Assembly: GCA_036346405.1 (NCBI GenBank)
Contig: CM070557.1
Span: 59,092,016 to 59,156,015 of the forward strand
DNA: 64,000 bases
Origin: Phyllostachys edulis
Taxonomy: Eukaryota > Streptophyta > Magnoliopsida > Poales > Poaceae
Direction of reading: 5' to 3'
Shown here: positions 1 through 10,366 of the stretch, piece after piece
Position numbering within the stretch: the stretch's first letter is position 1
How the letters are laid out: the number at the start of each line of letters is the position of its first letter
Made by a program: the position numbers and the translations under genes
The notes under the pieces: model-generated
What the model was told of the DNA's origin: nothing
What the model saw: only the letters and a program-made list of their open reading frames with translations
Database searches by the model: none

Positions 1-121
1 ACTAACACGGCCTTTCAAGTGGTAATTTCTCTCATCACGTCGCCTTCACGAGCCTGTCCTGCGTCTACCCCCCCCCCCCCTCCCCTCCCCTCCTTTCACC
101 TGCTCCTCATCGGGCGCAAGG

Positions 122-658
122 ATGAGTAGCGACCCTAGGTACGCCTACCGTTACCCTGCGCAAGGTACGTATTAGGTGCCGCTGATCACGAGTTTCTACT
201 TAGGTTGAACAAAGAGCAGCTGATGATTTCCTGGTGGAATTAATTTTCTCTTTGTGTGCTGAACTTTTCTTTGCCCGTGTGCTGCTGTTGTTCAGGGCCT
301 CCGGTGAGGGCGCCGCCGCGGTACCCTGCGCAAGGTACGTATTAGGTGCCGCTGATCACGAGTTTCTACTTAGGTTGAACAAAGAGCAGCTGATGATTTC
401 CTGGTGGAATTAATTTTCTCTTTGTGTGCTGAACCGCGGTACCAGTACACGCAGCCGATGCCACGTCGGGAACCGGGGTTTCGTGATGGCTTTATTGACG
501 GCTGGTATATATGTACCACAATCTTGCTCACACTTGAGTAATTTCAGAGATTTCTTGATTAATTGTGCGTGGTTGGCTTATTTTGCAGTCGTGCCCAGCT
601 GCCCAACGTGCTGCCCAACCTGCTGCCCAACCTCTTATCCTTTATCATTCCACAGTAG
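122..658 (+). pseudogene. CYSTM-like small cysteine-rich transmembrane gene, exon 2 interrupted
   Basis: Members of the CYSTM family are short plant stress-related membrane proteins of the form PP-rich head, RRxPxFLEGC, then a Cys-rich tail. Exon 1 (122-164) starts at an ATG and reads MSSDPRYAYRYPAQ, followed by donor GTACGT at 165. The acceptor TTCAG ends at 295, and exon 2 continues in phase with GPPVRAPPRY. After an inserted duplication the same frame resumes at about 437 with PRREPGFRDGFIDG, matching the family's RRxPxFLEG block. A donor GTATAT follows at 505 and an acceptor TTTTGCAG ends at 588. The last exon spliced in phase ends at TAG 656-658 but lacks the Cys cluster; another frame of that exon is Cys-rich (CPTCCPTCCP), so a frame slip is possible. 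The inserted 118 bp is not a multiple of three and carries an in-frame stop, so the gene is probably broken. The family call is from memory and the motif order. Confidence 0.55.
316..443 (+). repeat. 118-bp templated insertion: exon 1/intron 1 copy placed in exon 2
   Basis: Bases 322-434 repeat 152-264 at an exact offset of 170. The copied part is the end of exon 1, its GT donor and the start of intron 1. The copy lies between two CCGCGGTACC decamers (316-325 and 434-443). Removing one decamer plus the copy restores a continuous exon 2 frame. This looks like a patch copied during break repair primed by the shared TACC, which is inference. Confidence 0.85.
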
Positions 659-719
659 TCGGATCGAAAACGAGAGGGTGAGATCGAGCGCAGACTGCTT
701 GTTCAAGATCTTGTAGCTC

Positions 720-1828
720 ACAAAGATCAGAAGATATCTTGTAGCTCTTGATTGTTATTGCACTGTTCATTCGGTGACATTACTGTGTAATGTTAGAGGA
801 TACGAATCCCTCATCTTTCAGCTAGCTATGTCGTAGTTTCTGTCGATTACTTGCTTTTATTCCCAACATCATGACATTACCAGTTAAAGGCTAGCAAAGC
901 TAATGAAGTGGTCAGGAAAGGCAGGACAAGATAAATAGAGAATGCATGAGCTTGCTGAGATTCAAGGTCTGTAGAAGATCCTATGCGCATTACATTATGT
1001 ATCAAAACCTGGAAAATGTTATACATCATCAGTAGATGAATAGTACTCAAGAGCTATGTATTTCTCATGAGTATAAGGAATAATGTTGTTCATACCGCAT
1101 CAGATATAACAACTGTCTGCCATACATACGCATTGTTGTCCAGTAAAACGTAAAAAGATCCCCCTGTACTGTAAGAAGCGCGCGCAGAGATTAAACGATA
1201 TAACATTATTCACATACGCATTGTTGACCATGCTTCTCACGATTTTATAGTTGTAGCTAGTTGCTCCTTTTACGTAACGAAAAAAAGAAAACTACTAGGA
1301 ATTAATCGCACAACGGCCTTAATTTAGATTTACATGTACAGATATGATGTTTTCATTACTTCAGTTCCTTCCGACACTGAAAACGTAACAAATTCACGAA
1401 TTAATGCTTAAAAAAACTTGTCATTGAAGCGATCAGTTTATGAACCTCACGATCGAAAAGCAGCAAATTAACACGTACGTACGCCCCTGTTGCTTTCTTG
1501 ACTTTACGTGGTGCTCAACTCAATAGCAGCACATACAGCCCTCCTGGCTTTTCTTTTCTACGTGAATCTCCAAGTAGCTAGCACTAGCAGCACAGCATTC
1601 CGCTAGCTAGCTGTTTCTTCTGGAGAGAAGGATCGAACTCAAGTCACAGGACAAAACGAGAACAAGCACACGAACGAAATTAACGAGTTCGGGAGCACGC
1701 ACGTACGGTACGCTCCTCTTAATTTGTCTTTTCTTATTTCTTCTCAACTCCTCAATTTTACATGGCACTGAATACTACTCGATCGGACTCAACTTCAAAA
1801 GAAAACCAAAACGGATGCCATACATGCC
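720..1828. other. Non-coding stretch, nothing recognised
   Basis: AT-rich sequence with no convincing ORF, RNA gene or element ends. It contains several palindromic CTAGCTAG/GCTAGC words and ACGTACGT words common in grass intergenic DNA. It may include the downstream or upstream region of its neighbours. Confidence 0.4.
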
Positions 1829-2180
1829 TCAAAAAGAAACTAACCGAACAAGATTAACCCTAACACAGTGGAGCTCGGGGCGGCGCGGGGTTGCCCCGCG
1901 TGGCGTGCGTGTCCCGGAGCCGGGCGACGGGAGGAGGGCCACGGCCACGTGGGCGCCGCTGCCGGCATGCAGGAGGATGGGTCGAGGCGGAGGAGCGTAC
2001 GTGCTCGTGGCCGGCTTAATTGCGGCGCCGAATCGGCTGTAGTGTAAAGCAAAACGCAAGAGAGAGGGACGAGAAAGAGGGAAGGAGTTAGAAGAAGTAC
2101 GGGCCGGGGAGGCCATGCTTTACCCTTAATAATCAATCCCTTATAATATAAACCAACCATGCATGCACGCAAGTACTACA
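1829..2180 (-). other. GC-rich block with overlapping minus-strand ORFs, possible exon
   Basis: Between about 1860 and 2040 the sequence turns sharply GC-rich and is open in two minus-strand frames. A possible acceptor (ACACTACAG) precedes it on the minus strand near 2039. It lies downstream of the secreted-peptide-like ORF at 2401-2629 on the same strand, so it could be a later exon of that gene. No domain is recognised, and composition alone may explain the open frames. Confidence 0.2.
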
Positions 2181-2316
2181 CATAACTGGTAACCCAACTT
2201 AGTACCATCGTCAAACCATCCATATATGCAAACTTGATAAACACACAACACATAACTGGTAACCCAACTTAGTACCATCAAACCATGCATATATTCAAAC
2301 TTGATAAACACACAAG
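2181..2316. repeat. Tandem duplication, 70-bp unit, two copies
   Basis: The word CATAACTGGTAACCCAACTT begins at 2181 and again at 2251. The two copies (2181-2250 and 2251-2316) differ by a few base changes and a 4-base indel. Confidence 0.85.
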
Positions 2317-2400
2317 CTGCATGTTCGCGCCACAACACCCCAACATGCATGCAGCATATATACGCATATAATCATATATATGCATGCACGCAGATAAGAT

Positions 2401-2629
2401 TTAACCGCCACCGGGACAAGCGCCGCCGCCCGGGGCATAATGACTACAGTTGGAGTGCGAGGGGATCCTATTCAACAAGCCGCCGGCCGGCTGCAGCGGC
2501 GCCGTCGGAGGCGGAGGACTTGCATCGCCTGCAGCTGCAGGAAGCGGTCCGGGCGCGTCCGCCGCATAATGGAATGCAGACGACGACACCAAGATAAGCA
2601 CCACCAGCGTTGCCAGTATGACCTTTCAT
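2401..2629 (-). pseudogene. Possible small secreted peptide, start codon out of frame
   Basis: A minus-strand reading frame gives a typical signal-peptide core (VILATLVVLILVSSSAF, ending HYAADA). It is followed by a Pro/Ala-rich spacer and a short tail with two cysteines (SNCSHYAPGGGACPGGG), then a stop at 2401-2403. The only nearby ATG (2627-2629) is out of frame with this core by exactly one base, within an AAA run directly after the ATG. A one-base difference there would give Met-Lys followed by the hydrophobic core. The peptide family is not recognised. It could be a pseudogene, a sequencing or assembly error, or chance. Confidence 0.3.
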
Positions 2630-2757
2630 CTGCTACTGCTAGTGAGATTAACAAGAGCAGATTAATTAACAGACTACTTATGCAATCTAGCTAGGTAGCT
2701 CGTACACTATATATAGTATCCGAGAGCACATGTTCAGGGTAAAGTAGTGGTTGCGCT

Positions 2758-4195
2758 CAGTGGCAGAGCCAGGAATTTTTCAAAGGGTGGGCAAACCGTG
2801 GGCACACAGCTGAACACGCCCTTCAGCACCGAGGCCCACCCGGCGTCGTCCACGAACGCGCCCACCGACGCTGGCACACAGCACGCCACCTGCGGCGCCC
2901 ACGGCACCATGAGCCCAGGCGTCCCTTGGCGCGCTCTAGCGATGGCGGACCGTGATTAAAGTCTAGGTATGGCGGAGTCGCAAGCCACCAAACGCGGATC
3001 AATATGCAAACTATATTGCAAACTTGCAATCGTAGCAATACGAGCATACGACACTAAATGGAATCAACAAACAAAGATAAAGGTAGGACATCGAGTATTG
3101 TACTGTCGGCTCATAGCAAACTCAATGAACCATCTATTTTATCCCTTTTTTTAGTAAAATCCTAGCCATTTCAGATGTTTCAAGCAAGAATGCTGTTTAT
3201 GAAAAAGCCTAAAAAAACACTACACTACAATCCTATCTGAAAATGAAGCAAAGCATACTTACAAGGAATCTGTCGCCCCCAAAGAGGAACCAATACTTTG
3301 AATAGCCTGCAGTTCACAAACAGCACCAGTTTAGCACTCCATTAGATCAATCAATCAATACTACGCAAAAGGATGGGCCGCCAGCCCGCCACGGTCCAGC
3401 ATTTCCAGGCTTCCAGCCCACGGCCGGGACTCGGGAGGCAGGGAGGAGGACAACGTTCTTCTCCGAGCGGCGACGCCGATACACGCGAGGCACGAGTCTG
3501 GAGGCGAGGAAGAAAGACAGGGGGTTGGGGTCCTGGACGATTAGGCACACATATTCTTGGCCGGTTAAAAAGAAAAAAAAAAAAGAAAACTATGTAGCAT
3601 ATTTGCAGAGTCAAACAGCTCATAAAAACATAGGCTACATCCAAGGAACAGAGGCCAAAATATAGAGCAAAGCCTCACAAAACATAACCAAGAAGCGAAA
3701 TGGAAGTTTGAATCGCCTAAAGAACCAAATCAAAGATTACCTCATTGATTCCTCGTCACTAATCGACCAATAAAAACTAGCTCGATAACTACCGAATTTC
3801 CAAGCTGCTAGTAATCACCGTTCGCAAAGATAATTAATTGAATCAAGCAAAAAAGCAGAGCCGTCATCACCTCCGCGATCGATGAGGACGAAGTTGGGCG
3901 ACCTCGGACCGGTCGACTTGAAGGAGACGTCGAAGTCATCAAGCCCTTGCATTCCTTCTTGTTGGACTTGGGGTAGACGACCCGGCCGTGCAAGGTGCCC
4001 CGTCTTCTGCGGCACCGAAGTTGCCGATGGCGACTCGATTTCGCCCTTGAGCTCCTCCGTGAGGTCACCCGCAGTTGTTCTTCCCCACCACAAACCTCCC
4101 CGACGCCAAGATCCGCCATGGCCAGCATCACCACCGACCGGACCCATGAAGGCCAGGCAACTGCCCATCCTGGAGGCCCCTTGGATCCGCCCCTG
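2758..4195. mobile_element. hAT-type DNA transposon, non-autonomous, 1.44 kb
   Basis: The left end reads CAGTGGCAGAGCCAGG; the right end, read inward on the other strand, is CAGGGGCGGATCC. The element is flanked by a perfect 8-bp target duplication GTTGCGCT (2750-2757 and 4196-4203), the hAT length. No transposase is visible. It contains a captured host exon near its right end. Two other elements in this window (27305-27727 with its twin in copy B, and 60995-62326) have the same kind of CAGTGGCG ends. Confidence 0.8.
3880..4085 (-). pseudogene. Captured vacuolar sorting receptor (VSR) exon fragment
   Basis: On the minus strand, three reading frames in succession give pieces of the lumenal N-terminal region of plant vacuolar sorting receptors. 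LKGEIES is followed by AIGNFG (another frame), then GTLHGRVVYPKSNKKECKG (a third frame), then DDFDVSFKS and PNFVLIDRGG. The family has, in this order, a CAIGNFGVPQ-like block, a VVYPK block, FDDFDISFKS and FVLVDRG, which is the start of the protease-associated domain. VSRs are type I Golgi/prevacuolar receptors that bind vacuolar targeting signals. The piece is too short and frameshifted to make a receptor. It lies inside the hAT element at 2758-4195, so it is interpreted as a transduplicated exon. Confidence 0.6.
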
Positions 4196-4895
4196 GTTGC
4201 GCTCATATACGTGTTGCAACGGAACTCCAAACCTTACAGAAATAGTATTATCTTTTTAACACATAAAGCGAATCAAGCAATTAAAAGATAGTGATACTGC
4301 TAGGAGAATACACTTTAAGTGATTAAACTGGGGAAGTTTAATATTTTGAGAGGGAAGTAAGCAAAGGGCAACAAATTAACCTAGCTAGCTAATGACCTAT
4401 CAAGTGAAAATGCATCAACATTTTTTTTTTGTTGCAAGTGCCAAGGCTATATATAATATTACATGTTATGAAGTGCACTGCATGCTTCAATCAATTTTTA
4501 ACAAGTTATTTTTAGTTTGTGCTAGCTACTATTTGGTTTGGATTGTATTGTTTTGGTAAGCTTGTTCATTTCATTATCCTTGACTATTTTCACTGCCGTG
4601 ATGACACTGTTGTCTTTCACAATTAGTTTTATTTGAGAATTTTGATCTTTAATTTTGTTTTTTAATTTGGTAAACATTTGGCAGTGAAAAGCATCTCATT
4701 GATTTTTATGTTTATGCAGCATCATGATGATCTAGCACTACCTGCCAGTTCATGCGGTTGGATTCTTTTGTTTATCCGAGAGCTGCTAAATTTGCGGCTG
4801 CCAGCTTTTAAGGAAAGTAGTAGACCGGCGCGCCGCCTCGGCCTGTGAGTGGGGCCAAAAAGGAAGCCCGCAGCCTTGGGTGGGGCCCGCGCGCG

Positions 4896-5039
4896 TGGAG
4901 CGACCACCAGCTCTATCGCTTACGTTACAAATGACGCATGGTACCAGCAGAATAAAACAATAGAGCTGGACACCGACCACCATACGTCATTTGTGATGTA
5001 TCATTTGTGACGTAAGCGATAGAGCTGGTGGTCGCTCCA
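4896..5039. mobile_element. Foldback MITE of 144 bp
   Basis: The termini are long inverted repeats beginning TGGAGCGACCACCAGCTCTA and continuing through TCGCTTACGT-ACAAATGA on both arms, about 38 bp each with one mismatch. The element is complete in copy A; in copy B (about 51713-51810) the right arm is missing. No clear target duplication is visible. Confidence 0.6.
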
Positions 5040-5228
5040 TCAAACAATCCTTTTTTTTTGCTGGACACCGACCACCCATGCGTCGGACTCCACCACCATG
5101 CGTCGGTGACCACCATTAATCTGGCGTCACGCTTGTTTTAGCATGTTTGCAAGTGGCCCAACTTGCTCCAATTAACTTCCTCCATTTTCCTCCTGCACTT
5201 CAACCGCTAGCTGATCGGAATGTTGTTA

Positions 5229-5530
5229 GGCTGCTCCAACGCTTCACCTTACCAGATCTTAAGCTCATCGTGTAAAGAAATTGATGATGTGGTCTGTAGT
5301 TAATGAGGAGAGATAAGACTTTCAAGATTCTAATTTGGATACCATTGGGCTCGAAATCCAACGTGTTTAGGCCGCCCCAATGCTCAAATACTTAGTAAAG
5401 ATCATGCATGTAATTAAATGAAACAGCCTAAGGTACTACACCATAAGAAACCATGCATTGGAAAGATAGTATCATAACACTCCTCATACACTAAGATACT
5501 GCACTAAGATACTGTCCATTGGGAGCAGCC
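5229..5530. mobile_element. Tourist/PIF-Harbinger-like MITE, 302 bp
   Basis: The ends are GGCTGCTCC and GGAGCAGCC, flanked on both sides by TTA (5226-5228 and 5531-5533). A TTA target duplication is typical of PIF/Harbinger MITEs. The same MITE sits at the homologous place in copy B, so it was inserted before the A/B duplication. Confidence 0.7.
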
Positions 5531-6078
5531 TTAATGATGTTAATAATCACAGGTGACGGCACTAAAATCTCCGCTAATGGAACAACAAGAACTGCAAAAT
5601 GTGGTCACAAGGCACTAACACAAGTCAAGAAGTTATGCTTGGTTACTTAGGTAGACAAAGCAACTTCCCCATCTCGAGACGAACTTCAAAAAATTGTAGA
5701 AATTTGGTCCTCCGTGCTCCGGCTTCGGTATGCTCGCCGAAGACGTCAAGGCCGAGGTTTCAGCGAGAAGGTGAGAAGACTGAGCAAGAGCATAAGCTCT
5801 TGCTCGGCGAGAAGGCCAAGCGACTCATGCTCGGTCAAACAACCTCAACGTCTCGTTTCCTCAGTCCTCAACCTCAACCTCAACTCGTCTCGTCTCCTCA
5901 GGTATGCTGCATACACGGTGTTTAATTTTTTTTTCCAAAAAAGCTGGGGGGCGACGGCCCACGTTGGCCGTCGCTATGCTCCGTCCCTGCCAGTCTCAGG
6001 GCATGAATTTTTTGCTTGGTCTATCTGTTGCTGACTTTTGTAAACTAATTGTTGTGGCCTAGTAGCAGCAGCAGCACA

Positions 6079-6589
6079 CACTACTAGAAATCTCCATTTT
6101 TCCTAGTGAGTATATACTAGGGAACATATAAAAAACTGCAGGAAATTAATTTCCCTAGTGGCATTCGTAGGGAACAGCTACTAAGGGAAAGAATGTGGGG
6201 AAAGAAAAAGTTCCCTGCGGTTTTTTTTGGGAAAATTTAGGGAAAGAATCGTTCCCTAGGATTTTAAACGGTAGGAAAATATCGTCCACATGGTATTGTC
6301 ATCTGACGTGAAAAGTTTATTTTCCTACGTTACCTTTTTGCCAGCCTAGGGAAAAAATCCAACAAATTCCCTACGTTATTTCTTGTATGCTCTAGGGAAT
6401 ATTTTTATATAAACATTATTTTCCTATTGCTAATTCAAAATTCATCCCCTATTGTTTGGCATGAACACTAGGGGTACTGAATTTATTATTATTATTTTAA
6501 TATACATACATTATTCAAATACTTATTTATATTCAAAAACACTAAATTCACATTATCACTCAAAATAAAGTTTATGCAGGAGATAAACA
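6079..6589 (+). mobile_element. CACTA transposon 5' end (interrupted)
   Basis: The CACTACTAGAAA terminus at 6079 is the hallmark end of grass CACTA elements. It is followed by about 400 bp of subterminal repeats of TTCCCTAG/CTAGGGAA in both orientations, the expected transposase-binding array. Copy C lacks this sequence and diverges at the CACTA position, consistent with insertion after C separated. The matching right end was not found; sequence resumes at 22770 after the LTR insertion. Confidence 0.7.
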
Positions 6590-9526
6590 TGTAGCGTCCA
6601 AACCCTAGAGCACCCAAGAGGTCTTTACCCAGGAGGTCCAACAAGACCACCAGGACACAGGCTCATCCAGGGGGTCCAACAAAACCACCCAGGACACCTT
6701 GCAAGACCACTAGGATGTCTGGGAGTGGCCGAGAGGCCTAGGATCACCTTTCGTCCATGACCACACCTAAGGGAGGTCACGAGACAAGGGACCACACTAA
6801 GCCTTCTGTGACAATGAGCTAGTCCCAATGATCATGGCTAGCTCTTCACAGCAACAATAGTGATAGCATTGCAACAAGACAAACTTTATTAATATCAACA
6901 AAGTTGTTTACAAAGGGGAGGCTTACTAGCCACAAGCTAACACACAGCAGAAGAAAACACTAGGCCACCCAATATACCACAGGCAATCGGCTGGAGGGCG
7001 CAATCCTAGTCGATCAGGACCACTTGGTCCACTGAATAGATCACCATAGAGCTTCCATTCCCTGCTAAAAGACAGCAGCAAGCAAGAGTGAGCACAACAA
7101 CCGTGCTCGCAAGTTACACTTGTTAGATAACAAAATGACATACATAATGGATATCACAAAGGAAAGCTTAATATGGTTAATTTGCATGAAGCCAAGTTTA
7201 TTTCAATTACAAGTACTAAGTTCAAGGCAATTACAATTGTCGTAGCTACAAGGCTAAACAGTGGGTACGGGGACCCTCCGTACCCTTTGTCTTGGAGGAA
7301 GGACCGAAGGAGGAGCCAAAGACGTGTATATGTGTGTTATGTATTTGTATGTATGAATGAGAGTGGAATCCCTTTACAAATGCCCTTAGGGCTCTACTTA
7401 TAGGGGGCAAGAAGGGACATTTACCTTCTTGCCCCCCTAGGCGAGAAAAGGACAAGGGGTATTTAGGTACATTTGCCTAGATACACTATACAGAGTAGAT
7501 TTACATATGTACAGTATCCCTGACGGCGCACCGGTATTCCTGACGATCGTGGGGTGTGGGGCACCCCTCGGTGTACCGCTACGACAACAATAAGTAAAGT
7601 TCATTTTTTGCAAATCTCAGTTTTCAGTTGGATAACATTCATCACAAGATGGTGAAGGATACCCTCCTGTCACAAGGCTCCCCGCCTAATACCCATGGGA
7701 TAGAATCCCAAAACAGTTTAATAAATATTTCTTTGGAAACCAAAACCAAAATCTAACTTCGAGAGATATTGCCAGCATGTCCATGACCGCGGACACGGCT
7801 ATTCGAATAGATTTCACTCTGCAGAGGTTGTGCACTTTACCCACATGACATGATTCCTCTAGTTTGTTTGGCAACCGTCGATGCCACCTCTCACTGCCTA
7901 AGGTAAGAGGTCTAGAGATCATGACAAGACCTTTACAATGCTTTGTTCCACCACAGCCCCTCCTCGCTAAGGTTTCGCTTCTGGATGGGTTGCAAGTCCA
8001 CCAGATTCGTGCCCCCTCTTGCGCTAGTGGGAAACATAGGTTATAAAAGACCAGTGGTCATAGAAGACCTCCCACACATCAAAGTGGAACAACTGTGGTA
8101 GAATTCTGCAAATTATTCAGCCAGATCCCACGCCCCAGACTGGAGACATGTGGTTGCACGATTGTGGCATAGCCCATTATAGGCTTGGCAAGGGAACGCT
8201 CAAAGGCCGGTCCTCAAATGACTAGGGCGACTTCCACAAAACCCTGGGCACCAACCATAGAAATGGCACAGTCCCGTGCATAGACATGCACCCACCAAGC
8301 AACTAGTTCACCCCAATCCAAACCATTTTCCTTTGCTTTGCTTTTCCAAAAGCATTTGCAAGACACCATGACAACCCAATGCCATGGATTAAAACATTAA
8401 AACAGTAGTTTGTCATTATGGTAAAGATTTGCCCAAATCAAATATCTTTGGTCTAAGCAAGGCTAAGCACAAATCTTTCAAATGTTCTTGGCTCACACTA
8501 TTGTATTAACCAAGTTTTACCTAAGAGTGACAACCGATATGGTTCAATATCAAAGTTGGCCATATGAAAGAAATAGGCATAACTATGAGTCTGAAGACAG
8601 GTATTGAAATAACTTGGTAGAAATAAGCATGCATGATACTTTGAAACAGAGTATAATTAAATTGAAATATTGGGTGCAATATGATCAAGAGTGTAACTTG
8701 CCTCTTGCTTGACAGCTTAGGAATCTACTCAATCACAGGGTTCTAGCTCCTTAGAGACGTCGAGATCTACACGGTTAAAAGAACATATTCAAACCAAGCT
8801 CCAAATAAAGAACCAACAGAGTTCCAAATAAAGAACCAAAGGAACCCCAGAGAAATCCTCAAAACTCAACCAGCAGAAGAGTTCTATACTTAAGAATAGG
8901 TTCTTTGGGAGAGGTCCAAGCTTACCAGTAGAAGAGGGTCTTTAGCAAAAGACCCCAAAAGAGTGATCTAGTCAATAGAACAGAGAGGCCTTGGAAAGTG
9001 ATCCTTGCGCACGGCCAAGGAGGTCCAGGAGATGTTCTTCGAGTCAAGACCAGAGAGGAGTTCCTCACGCGAAAGCCATGGAAGATCCGGAAGAAACCCA
9101 AGAGAGGAGGTCCTGGAAAGGGCACAACCACTCATTGTGGCGACAAGAGCAAGAACAGAGCAGCATGCAAAGAAACTCACCAGAGACAAGAAAGAAAGGA
9201 TGAGTGAAGGGGAGGTCGAGCAGCTATGGCTGCTGGGGCTGGCGCCAAACTCCAGGGGAGCCCTTACTGGTGAAATCACGGCGGAGAGTCCCTGGCAAAG
9301 GTCTTGGCACCAAAGTCTCCCACAGAGCCACTGAGCAAGAACCGAAAGGACCAAATGAAAAAGGTGGGGAAGAAAGACTTCCTAGGCTAAATATAGCCAA
9401 AGTGGTGAGGGAATTATTGGATATATACGTGTCCAGGATGACATGAAAAATGGGTCAATGGTAGGTGAGTGTCAGGGCAAGTGTCCACATTAGCTTGGTG
9501 AAGGACAAAAAGAAAGGACAATGTAT

Positions 9527-10267
9527 TAACGAGGATTAAAACCTCTATACATAATAAGGGACCATATGTCTTCATGGTCGTAACCTCATAATAAGGGACC
9601 ATACGTCTTCATGGTCGTAACCCTAAGGATAAACGACCACCGGTCGTAAAGATTCCAGAGGTTACATAATGGGTACCTGCCTGACAAGGTCCGGTGCCTA
9701 GTCTCCCACCGCTTAAGCCGCTCGTAGAAGGTATGAACTAAACATCCAGATCTAATCGTGAGTATATTCTTTCTGCGGTGATGCATGGAACACGTCTTTG
9801 TATTCCATACCATGCGGCGTTATATAAACTCGAGACATCGACAAGCAACCACCATGCGGTTAAGTATCTCACAAACACTTAACTGCTCAACGGTTGATAA
9901 ATCCATCAACCGGCGCTCTCCTCCGACCAGTCGCAACGCTTCACTACAGGCGTCCCCTCCAGGAGTAACTGCCACCCCTTCAAAGGTTATTTAAAGAGTG
10001 AAGCCTCGGAGGAGAAAAAGGGGAAAAAAGGAGAACAAGGCAACAACGAGCAGATAGAAGGAAGCATAAGTCTAGTGCTTTAAGTCTGTTTCTGTCACAA
10101 AGCAAGTATTACTCTCAGTATAATTAGGTTTAGTCCAGTGCCTGATCGTAGGCACCCCCTGTAATAGCCAGTTCATATCAATAAAGAGCAGCCCCATAAT
10201 CTACCAGAAGATCCTCGCGCCATTTTCTCTGTTTATTTTCATAAGATCGGCGACTTGATCGTCGACA
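9527..10267 (+). repeat. 5' LTR of the Tat element
   Basis: It begins TAACGAGGATT (mutated TG) and ends GTCGACA. It contains a TATATAAA box at 9821-9828 and an AATAAA signal near 10180. A short internal duplication of the AATAAGGGACCATA-GTCTTCATGGTCG unit lies near its start and is shared with the 3' LTR. Confidence 0.92.
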
Positions 10268-10269
10268 GC

Positions 10270-10287
10270 TGGCGCCGTCCGTGGGGA
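10270..10287 (+). promoter_or_regulatory. Primer-binding site of the Tat element
   Basis: TGGCGCCGTCCGTGGGGA lies two bases inside the 5' LTR, the position where a host tRNA 3' end primes minus-strand DNA. The primer tRNA was not determined. The non-autonomous element at 35239-41878 has a site differing at only one of these 18 bases. Confidence 0.85.
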
Positions 10288-10366
10288 AGAAGGCGCAAAT
10301 TTTCTGAAGAAACCTTTTGCTCATCAAATCCTCGCCCACTCTTCCTTCATACTCGTTCATGCGACT

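Larger units (their letters stand above)
4392..6075 (+). repeat. Copy A of a thrice-repeated region (left part of the duplicated block)
   Basis: This stretch recurs directly at 51351-52785 (copy B) and in reverse at 50879-51340, 45421-45487 and 43967-44286 (copy C). Copies A and B share a Tourist-like MITE that copy C does not have in the same form. No protein-coding gene is recognised. Confidence 0.8.

Noticed and set aside
5714..6034. Plus-strand ORFs near the CACTA end
   Set aside because: Repeated CAACCTCAACCT and low-complexity sequence; not conserved in frame in copy B.
9005..9354. ORFs on both strands
   Set aside because: They lie in the solo LTR with no domain and no support as gag or any host protein.
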